From: JAFARZ01 sp035651595
GTDB lineage: Bacteria > Actinomycetota > Actinomycetes > Streptosporangiales > Streptosporangiaceae
Assembly (NCBI GenBank): GCA_035651595.1
Contig: DASRFJ010000300.1
Location: 1-62,200, forward strand
Reading direction: 5' to 3'
Length of the DNA: 62,200 nucleotides
The first letter of the stretch is position 1. The number at the start of each line of letters is the position of its first letter. A model generated the notes under the pieces. It did not search any database and was not told the origin of the DNA. It saw only the letters and a program-made list of their open reading frames with translations. Both the position numbers and the translations under genes were made by a program. Positions 56,661 to 62,200 of the stretch are shown piece after piece.

Positions 56661-57635
56661 TCAACGCTGCGGCTCGACGACGGCCTTGAGTCCGGTGCGC
56701 GCCGCCGCGTCGCGGAACGCCGCCGGCACCTCGTCCAGCCCGACGTGGGTCGTCACCAGCGACTTCAGGTCCACCAGGCCGCGCGCGGCCAGCGAGATGG
56801 CCCGCGGGTACACCTCGTTCATCCGCCGGACCATCGCGATCGTCAGGCCCTTGCGCCGGGCGGCCGAGGCCCGGAACGTCACCGTGTCGCTGTCCGGGAT
56901 CCCGGCCAGCACGACCCGGCCGCCGGGCCGGGCGGCCGCCAGCGCCAGCCGCACCCCGTCGTCGTTCCCTGCCGCCTCGAACGCGACGTCGACCCCGTAG
57001 CCCTCGACCTCGTCGACGACCTCGGCACCGAAGCCGGCCGCGGCCTCCTGGCGGTGCGCGAGCGGCTCGATCGCCAGTACCGACGAGGCGCCGGACAGCT
57101 TCAGCAGCTGGATCATCAGCAGCCCGATCGGTCCGCACCCCACCACGGCCGCGGTCCCGCCGAACGGCAGGTGTCCCAGGTCCACGCTGTGAATGGCCAC
57201 GCCGAGCGGTTCGAGCAGCGCCCCGTCCGCGTCCGAGACCGCGTCGGGCAGCGGGTGCAGTTGCGCGTCGGGCCAGGCCATGACCTCGCGCATCGCGCCG
57301 TCCGTCGCGCCGTGCCCCATGAACACCACCGAGGGGCACAGGTTCCGGTAGCCGGCCCGGCAGGCGGGGCACGTGTCGTCCGGTATCGCCGGGTCGATGG
57401 CCACCCGCTCGCCGCGCCGCGGCCCGGAGTCGACCACGCCGGCCGCCTCGTGGCCGAGCACCAGCGGCCGCGCCAGCCGTGCGTCGCCGATCGCGCCCTC
57501 GTCCCACCAGTGCAGGTCGGAGCCGCAGATACCGACCGCGGTCACCCGGACCAGGCTGGCCCCCGGCCCGGCGGCGGGGGTTTCCTCGTCGCCCACCCGG
57601 ATGTCACCGGCCGCGTGAAGCCGTGCTGCTCTCAT
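56661..57635 (-). CDS. Zinc-dependent MDR alcohol/polyol dehydrogenase
   Basis: 324 residues. RVTAVGICGSDLHWWDEGAIG (catalytic Cys), LVLGHEAAGVV (His-Glu), PAIPDDTCPACRAGYRNLCPS (structural zinc Cys4, with the first three C-x-x-C-x7-C pattern slightly rearranged), LLEPLGVAIHSVDLGHLPFGGTAAVVGCGPIGLLMIQLLKLSGAS (cofactor loop). The pattern resembles sorbitol/threonine-type dehydrogenases. VLAIEP after beta-2 suggests NAD preference. ATG 57635; an in-frame ATG at 57653 lies in the inverted repeat. Transcribed toward the isochorismatase gene. Substrate not determinable. Confidence 0.88.
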   Translation of the reverse strand: MRAARLHAAGDIRVGDEETPAAGPGASLVRVTAVGICGSDLHWWDEGAIGDARLARPLVLGHEAAGVVDSGPRRGERVAIDPAIPDDTCPACRAGYRNLCPSVVFMGHGATDGAMREVMAWPDAQLHPLPDAVSDADGALLEPLGVAIHSVDLGHLPFGGTAAVVGCGPIGLLMIQLLKLSGASSVLAIEPLAHRQEAAAGFGAEVVDEVEGYGVDVAFEAAGNDDGVRLALAAARPGGRVVLAGIPDSDTVTFRASAARRKGLTIAMVRRMNEVYPRAISLAARGLVDLKSLVTTHVGLDEVPAAFRDAAARTGLKAVVEPQR

Positions 57636-57650
57636 GTGTCTGACCATACG

Positions 57651-57685
57651 CATATGCGCCGGCCCCCCGGGGGTCGGCGCATATG
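57651..57685. terminator. Strong 17-bp stem hairpin, likely terminator
   Basis: CATATGCGCCGGCCCCC and GGGGGTCGGCGCATATG form a stem broken only by one G-U pair, around a single central base at 57668. It lies between the protease stop and the ADH start, both on the minus strand. It could terminate the protease message or act as an operator for the ADH gene. Confidence 0.8.
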
Positions 57686-57691
57686 ACTCCG

Positions 57692-57727
57692 TTATTGCGG
57701 TTATTGCGGTTATTGCGGTTATTGAGC
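57692..57727. repeat. Four tandem 9-bp TTATTGCGG repeats
   Basis: Perfect units at 57692, 57701 and 57710, and a degenerate fourth at 57719 that contains the protease stop codon. Directly abuts the hairpin at 57651-57685. Confidence 0.85.
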
Positions 57728-58924
57728 GGGGCCGGTGGCCAGCGTGACGTTCGCGCTGTGCGACTGACCTGTGGCGTCGGTCCAGGAGATCGAGACCGAG
57801 TCGCCCGGGTGGTACTTCACCAGCGCGTGCTGTATGTCCTCGAACGAGGACACCGAGGTGCCGCCGACCGTGGTGAGCGTGTCGCCCTGGACCAGCCCGG
57901 CGTTCGCGGCCGGGGAGTTCTGCGCGACTTCGGCGAGGTAGGCGCCCGCGGCGGTGCTCGACCCCGGGACACCGAACCCGTTGCTCGCACCCTGGGGGTT
58001 CACGCCGACGCCGAGGTAGGCGGTGGCACCGATGTGCACGGTGGACGAGCCGTGGCCGGCCTCGATCTGGTTCGCGATCGACAGCGCGGTGTTGATCGGG
58101 ATCGCGTACGCGGTGGTCCCGGAGTTGCCCTGGCCTTGGAACTGGTACGTCGAGGAGGCGGCGGTGTCCACGCCGATCACCTGGCCGTACGCGTTCACCA
58201 GGGAACCGCCGGAGTCGCCGGGCTGGATCGGGGCGTCGGTCTCGATCAGCCCGGTCAGCTGCTCGCTGTCGCCGGACGCCTCGTCCGAGGCGGTGATGGA
58301 CTGGTTCAGCGCGGTCACGTTGCCCTCGGCGACCGAGGGGGTGCCGCCCTTGCCCTGGGCGTTGCCGAGCGCGACGACCCGGTCGCCGAGCTTCACCGAC
58401 GACGAGTCGCCGAAGCTGGCCCTGGTCAGGCCCGACGCGCCCTCCGCCTGGATCACCGCGACGTCGTGGCTCTGGTCGTAGCCGACCACCTTTGCGGTGT
58501 AGGTCTTGCCGTTGCCGATGTCGGTGACCTTGATCGAAGTGGCGCCCGAGATCACGTGGTTGTTGGTCAGGATCTCACCGTTCGAGGTGAGGACGATGCC
58601 GGTGCCGGCCGACTCCTGCTGCGCGAGGCCGTCGGTGCTCACGACATCGACCAGGCCGGGGTCCACCCGCGCGGCGATCTCGCCGGTGGTCAGCATGGTC
58701 TTTGAGGTCGCGGTGGCGGTGCCCGCCGGGCTGGAACCCAGCCCGTTGATGAGGCCGCCGGCCGCGGCGCCGATCGCGAGGGCGGCGACACCGGTGATGA
58801 CCAGTGCGCGGCTGCGGTGCGGCCGGGGCGGCGGTGGCGGCGGGGTCGCGTAGCTGTACCCGCCGAAGGCCGGACCCGGGAGGTAACCTTGTCCTGAGTA
58901 CTCCGGGTCGTGCGTGTCGCTCAT
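57719..58924 (-). CDS. HtrA/DegP-type membrane-anchored serine protease with PDZ domain
   Basis: 401 residues. A Pro/Gly/Tyr-rich cytosolic N-terminus (YLPGPAFGGYSYATPPPPPP) precedes a transmembrane helix (RALVITGVAALAIGAAAGGLI). The trypsin-like domain has ILTNNHVISGA (His), YDQSHDVAVIQAEG (Asp) and TDAPIQPGDSGGSLVNAYGQVIGVDT (Ser). The C-terminal PDZ reads AYLAEVAQNSPAANAGLVQGDTLTTVGGTSVSSFEDIQHAL. All triad residues are intact. It acts outside the membrane in protein quality control, as in mycobacterial PepD/HtrA proteins. ATG 58924 with AGGGGG upstream; longer in-frame reading to 59134 is rejected. Confidence 0.93.
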   Translation of the reverse strand: MSDTHDPEYSGQGYLPGPAFGGYSYATPPPPPPRPHRSRALVITGVAALAIGAAAGGLINGLGSSPAGTATATSKTMLTTGEIAARVDPGLVDVVSTDGLAQQESAGTGIVLTSNGEILTNNHVISGATSIKVTDIGNGKTYTAKVVGYDQSHDVAVIQAEGASGLTRASFGDSSSVKLGDRVVALGNAQGKGGTPSVAEGNVTALNQSITASDEASGDSEQLTGLIETDAPIQPGDSGGSLVNAYGQVIGVDTAASSTYQFQGQGNSGTTAYAIPINTALSIANQIEAGHGSSTVHIGATAYLGVGVNPQGASNGFGVPGSSTAAGAYLAEVAQNSPAANAGLVQGDTLTTVGGTSVSSFEDIQHALVKYHPGDSVSISWTDATGQSHSANVTLATGPAQ

Positions 58925-59049
58925 GGCGATGAGCCCCCTAGCTCGGCTGTGTCTGGCGTTACATCTTGATGATGGGCCGCCAGCCTTGAAGGGAACCTCG
59001 GATAACCCGACGCTATGCCCCAGATTTCCTGTAAGCATCCTGAAGACGT

Positions 59050-59802
59050 TCAGGTTTCCCTGTTTGCCAGCTTCTCCTTGAGCGCCAGCGCCAGGAGGGC
59101 GGGAACGAGGTCGGTGGACCGGCGCAGCACCCACAGCGTGCCCTTGGTCGCCATCCAGCCGAACTCGGCGCGCCTGGTCGGCGGCGGGCTCGTCGGCTCC
59201 TGGTCCGGGGCGGCGCCCACCGGGAAACCGGAGCCTGCCAGCAGGTCGTGGAACCGGCGTGCGATCAGCCGGTGCCCGCGCTCGTTAGGGTGCAGCCGGT
59301 CCACGCTCCAGTTGCGTCGCTCGTACGCGGCGGGATCCCCGGCGGCGTCGAAGTGCAGCGTGCCGTGCCGCGCGGCCACCTCGTCCACCACGGCGTTGAC
59401 CGCGCGCATCCGCCGGGCCAGCGGCCTGGCCAGGGACTTCGGCAGGCCGAACATGGCGCCTGGGTCCGGCATCTTCATCGTCAGCACTTCGGCGCCCTGG
59501 GCGCGGAGTGCCCCGATGATCCGGTCCAGCGCGGCCCCGGTACGGTCTGGATCGAATCCGCCGCGGAGCGTGTCGTTGAGCCCGCACACCACGCTGGCCA
59601 CGTCCGGTTTGCGGTCCAGCGCGGCCGGCAGCTGGTCGCGCTCCACCTCGGCCGACAGGCCGCCGAGGACGGCGAGGTTGTGCAGCTCGGGGTCGCGCAG
59701 CCCGCTGGCCAGCAGGGCGGGCCAGCCACGCCAGCCGCCGTCGGGAGCGGGATCGCCCATCCCCACCGATATCGAGTCGCCCAGCGCCACGTACGTCGTC
59801 AC
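59050..59802 (-). CDS. SGNH/GDSL-family hydrolase
   Basis: 250 residues. TTYVALGDSISVGMGDP holds the nucleophilic Ser (block I GDS), NLAVLGGLSAEV the Gly block, SVVCGLNDTLRGGF the Asn block (GxND), and VDRLHPNERGHRLIA the Asp-x-x-His block V. A complete Ser-Asp-His set for an esterase/lipase or acetylxylan-esterase-like enzyme. No signal peptide, so cytosolic. Its GTG overlaps the stop of the preceding glycosyltransferase (GTGA), making it the third gene of the GT operon, which suggests it de-esterifies or processes the glycolipid made by those enzymes (inference). Confidence 0.9.
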   Translation of the reverse strand: MTTYVALGDSISVGMGDPAPDGGWRGWPALLASGLRDPELHNLAVLGGLSAEVERDQLPAALDRKPDVASVVCGLNDTLRGGFDPDRTGAALDRIIGALRAQGAEVLTMKMPDPGAMFGLPKSLARPLARRMRAVNAVVDEVAARHGTLHFDAAGDPAAYERRNWSVDRLHPNERGHRLIARRFHDLLAGSGFPVGAAPDQEPTSPPPTRRAEFGWMATKGTLWVLRRSTDLVPALLALALKEKLANRET

Positions 59803-60902
59803 GTCGTGATCCTTTCCGCTTCACCTGCCGCATGGATCAGCAGGAACTCCCGCACCGCGACGGGCCAGCCGAATAGCTCGGCCCGTGCCCGCGCGGCGGC
59901 GCGTCGTTCGGGCTCGGGGCGTGCGAGCACCGCGCGCACCCCGTCGGCCAGGTCGTCGCCGGCCACGCTGGCTCCGGCGTCCCCGATCACCTCCGGCAAC
60001 GCGGACTCCGCGCTCACCACCACGGGCGTGCCGCACGCCAGCGCCTCGACCGCGGCCAGGCCGAACGTCTCCGCGGGGCCGGGCGCGAGCACCACGTCCG
60101 CGGCGCCCAGCAGGGCGGCGAGGCCGGCCCGGTCGCTGATGAACCCGGTGAACGTGACCGGCAGCCCTTCGCTCGCCGCCTGCCGCTCAAGCCGCTCGCG
60201 CAGCGGCCCGTCGCCTGCCACGATCAGCCGTGCTCCGAGCCCGGCGGCGGTGAGCGTGCCGAGCGTCGTCAGCGATCTGTCCGGCCGCTTTTCCGGGGAC
60301 AGCCGCCCGCAGTGCACCAGCACCACGTCCGCCGTCCTGGCGCTGACCCGCGGCACGAAGGTCGCGAGGTCGACGCCGAGGGGGGCGCGCCTGAGGTTGG
60401 CGGCCGCTATGCGCTCGAACTCGGCGGCCGCCCACGCGGTGGTGCAGATGACCTGGTTGTAAGCGCGCGCGGTGCGGCGGTTGAGCGTGTCCGCGAGCGC
60501 GCGCGCCAGCGCGGGCAGCGGCAGTGCCATGCGCAGCAGCGCGGCCAGGCTCTCGTGCGAGACCATCACGGCGCGCACTCCGTGACGCCGCGCCCACCGT
60601 CCGGTCCAGCGCAGCGTGGTCCGGTCGCTGACCTCCAGCGAGTCCGGGCCCAGGCTAGTCAGCAGCCTGGCGATTCGCCGCCGGCACAGCAGCACCCGGT
60701 ATCCGCCGCTGAACGGTACCCGCGGCCCGCGCAGCGTGATCACCCGGCCCTGCCTGGTCACCTCGTCGCCGTCCCGCTCACCGGGGACGATGAGCACCGC
60801 GTCGTGGCCCGCGGCGAGGTAACCGGCGCCGAGCTCGGTCAGCGCCGTCCGCAGCCCGCCGGAGCGTGACGCGACGAAGTTCGCCAGCCGGACGATCCTC
60901 AC
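59799..60902 (-). CDS. GT4-family glycosyltransferase
   Basis: 367 residues. A GT-B fold with N-terminal RIVRLANFVASRSGGLRTALTELGAGYLAAGHDAVLIVPG, nucleotide-binding core VDLATFVPR, LVHCGRLSPEKRPDRSLTTLGTL, LIVAGDGPLRERLERQA, FTGFISDRAGLAALLGAADVVLAPGPAETFGLAAVEALACGTPVVVSAESALPEVIGDAG (EX7E with E-T-F-G-L-A-x-x-E). Related to mannosyltransferases of the PimB/MgtA group. It overlaps the upstream GT by four bases (ATGA-type) and the SGNH gene, forming a coupled three-gene operon. Likely transfers mannose or another hexose to a lipid acceptor at the membrane. Confidence 0.9.
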   Translation of the reverse strand: MRIVRLANFVASRSGGLRTALTELGAGYLAAGHDAVLIVPGERDGDEVTRQGRVITLRGPRVPFSGGYRVLLCRRRIARLLTSLGPDSLEVSDRTTLRWTGRWARRHGVRAVMVSHESLAALLRMALPLPALARALADTLNRRTARAYNQVICTTAWAAAEFERIAAANLRRAPLGVDLATFVPRVSARTADVVLVHCGRLSPEKRPDRSLTTLGTLTAAGLGARLIVAGDGPLRERLERQAASEGLPVTFTGFISDRAGLAALLGAADVVLAPGPAETFGLAAVEALACGTPVVVSAESALPEVIGDAGASVAGDDLADGVRAVLARPEPERRAAARARAELFGWPVAVREFLLIHAAGEAERITT

Positions 60903-62068
60903 GCGCTCGCCTTTGCTCTCGCCTGCCTGCGCCCGCCGATCCGTCCGGCCGGGACCGCGGTCCGCATGACCGCCGCATAGTGTCCGACCAGTTCACCGGT
61001 CAGCGCCGCCCAGCTCCTGCCCAGCACCTTCCGCCGCCCCGCGGCACCGAACGTCCCGCGCAGCCCGCCGTCGGCGGCCAGCCGGGCCACCGCGCTGGTG
61101 ACCGCGTCCGCGTCGCCCGGCGGCACCAGGTACCCGGTGACGCCGTCGTCCACCAGGTCGAGCGGGCCGCCGGCCGCCGGGGCGATGACCGGCAGCCCGC
61201 TGGCGGCCGCCTCCTGCAGCGTCTGCCCGAACGTCTCGTACGGTCCGGTGTGCACGAACACGTCGAGGCTGGCGTAGATGGCGGCAAGCTCGTCACCGCG
61301 CCGCTCGCCGAGGAACAGCGCGCCCGGCAGCGCCTGGCGCAGCATCGCCTCGGCCGGGCCGGCCCCGACGATCACCAGCCGCACGCCGTCCATCGCGGCG
61401 ACGCCGGCCAGCAGCTCCACCCGCTTCTCGGTGGCCAGCCGCCCGACGTAGCCGGCGATCACCTCGCCGCCCGGCGCCAGCTCGTCGCGGACCCGCTGGC
61501 AGCGCCTGGCCGGATCGAACCGCACGGTGTCCACGCCACGGCCCCACAGCCAGACGTCCCGCATGCCGTGCCCGAGCAGGCCGGTCGCGGTCACCGTGGA
61601 CGGGGCGAGGGTGCGGCCCGAGCTGTTGTGGATGCGGCGCAGCCAGCGCCAGGCGAACGCCTCGCCGGCCCGGCCGAGCCGGTACGCCCGCGCGTAGGAC
61701 GGCAGGTCGGTCTGGTACACCGCGACGACCGGCAGGCGCAGCCGGCTCGCGACGCGGGCGCCGTGCGCGCCGAGGAAGACCGGGCTGGCCAGGTGCACCA
61801 CCTCGGTGCCGTGCTCGGTGAGCGCGGCGGTCACCCGGCGGCTGGGCAGGCCCAGCCGGAAGCTCGGATAACCCGGCAGCGGGACGGCGGGCACCCGCAC
61901 CACCGGGTACGGGAACGGGCCGACCTGCCTGGTGCCGTGCGGCGGCCGCGGCGCGACCACCATGGGCTCGTGGCCCCGGCGGATAAGCTGTTCGGCGACG
62001 CGCAGCACGGTATGTGCGACGCCGTTGACGTCGGGTGGAAACGATTCGGTAATGATCGCGACCCTCAT
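60899..62068 (-). CDS. GT4-family glycosyltransferase, MgtA/GDP-mannose-dependent mannosyltransferase-like
   Basis: 389 residues. MRVAIITESFPPDVNGVAHTVLRVAEQLIRRGHEPMVVAP, VHLASPVFLGAHGARVASRLRLPVVAVYQTDLPSYARAYRLG, VWLWGRGVDTVRFDPARR, VIAGYVGRLATEKRVELLAGV, VIVGAGPAE, and VFVHTGPYETFGQTLQEAAASGLPVIAPAAGGPLDLV make a close match to MgtA-type (alpha-mannosyltransferase of glucuronosyl-diacylglycerol) enzymes of actinobacteria. The ESFPPDVNGV start and GRGVDTxRF loop are diagnostic of that group. ATG 62068; the upstream ATG lacks a better site. First gene of the GT-GT-SGNH operon. Confidence 0.92.
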   Translation of the reverse strand: MRVAIITESFPPDVNGVAHTVLRVAEQLIRRGHEPMVVAPRPPHGTRQVGPFPYPVVRVPAVPLPGYPSFRLGLPSRRVTAALTEHGTEVVHLASPVFLGAHGARVASRLRLPVVAVYQTDLPSYARAYRLGRAGEAFAWRWLRRIHNSSGRTLAPSTVTATGLLGHGMRDVWLWGRGVDTVRFDPARRCQRVRDELAPGGEVIAGYVGRLATEKRVELLAGVAAMDGVRLVIVGAGPAEAMLRQALPGALFLGERRGDELAAIYASLDVFVHTGPYETFGQTLQEAAASGLPVIAPAAGGPLDLVDDGVTGYLVPPGDADAVTSAVARLAADGGLRGTFGAAGRRKVLGRSWAALTGELVGHYAAVMRTAVPAGRIGGRRQARAKASA

Positions 62069-62159
62069 GCTCACAAGGTGCGACACCAGGGAATCGCGTT
62101 ACGCCACCGCGCCATGACGCCCAAGCGAAGACTAAGTGACAATCTAGAAGCCCGGCCCG

Positions 62160-62192
62160 CCCCCGCCCCGCCCCCGCCCCGCCCCCGCCCCG
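62160..62192. repeat. Tandem 11-bp CCCCCGCCCCG array (window edge)
   Basis: Three perfect 11-bp units in a pure G/C tract at the right edge. Could extend beyond the window. No gene visible in it. Confidence 0.75.
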
Positions 62193-62200
62193 CGCCGGCC

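Overview
The window is a high-GC chromosomal segment with many GTG starts, ATGA/GTGA stop-start overlaps and near-complete G/C at third codon positions. The gene content is typical of soil-dwelling, probably filamentous actinomycetes: a pfam04672-type (DUF574) methyltransferase, an ECF42-type sigma factor beside a DGPF protein, DUF3050, Lhr, a DUF3516-type Ski2 helicase, a free LigD 3'-phosphoesterase domain and MgtA-like mannosyltransferases. I cannot fix the genus. No rRNA, tRNA, CRISPR array or prophage is visible.

Layout. (1) 1-1740: 5' end of an MFS exporter with a fine palindromic operator, a methyltransferase cut short at a 53-bp perfect palindrome, a LigD-type phosphoesterase and an aminotransferase remnant. 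(2) 1755-6942: a FadR-type regulator divergent from a translationally coupled four-gene operon (two-subunit UxaA/SuyAB-type lyase, a SlcC-like and a ComC-like dehydrogenase), plus a DapA-like lyase facing it. Matching GGTnnnACC sites suggest one regulon for a 2-hydroxyacid or sulfolactate pathway. (3) 7085-15028: remnants of an SDR and an ABC permease, a PEBP protein, an SDR, a secreted protein, a TetR regulator, DUF3050, DGPF plus ECF42, and a CPT-like kinase. (4) 15.6-22.4 kb: lhr and cydAB. (5) 22.4-30 kb: a lipoprotein, a Ser-rich surface protein, VapBC, an XRE regulator plus Ski2 helicase, a STAS protein, and a methyltransferase with an SMP-30-like protein. (6) 31-33 kb: two broken catabolic genes fused at a junction and followed by nested repeats. 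(7) 33-49.8 kb: MFS, GPx, Rieske oxygenase, a phospholipase-C-like enzyme, small stress proteins, a BNR protein, TetR/quinone reductase, an ArsR-MFS pair divergent from a nitrilase-alpha/beta-hydrolase fusion, an orphan substrate-binding lipoprotein and a DUF574 methyltransferase. (8) 50.3-62.2 kb: a methyltransferase with a second Ser-rich surface protein, a large DUF4011 helicase-nuclease, an isochorismatase, an ADH, an HtrA protease, and a GT4/GT4/SGNH operon.

The most unusual content is between the genes. Two related families of hairpin-rich, non-coding, mobile-looking repeats recur in gaps near 15.1-15.55, 32.2-32.85, 39.85-40.07, 49.97-50.22 and 55.94 kb, and one terminus forms the palindrome at 267-319. 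One family shares a CATGATCAYGAAGGGTTTTACG-type stem. The other shares GCGGACA(C/G)TTACCCC ends and an inner CCCTTTGTGG/CCACGAAGGG hairpin. They lie beside truncated genes, which suggests they mark rearrangement points. The best candidate for a new enzyme system is the ArsR / MFS / nitrilase-hydrolase fusion locus at 43.5-47.3 kb. The best regulatory inference is a GACTG-N6-CAGTC operator shared by the TetR gene at 11.26 kb and the Rieske oxygenase at 35.75 kb.
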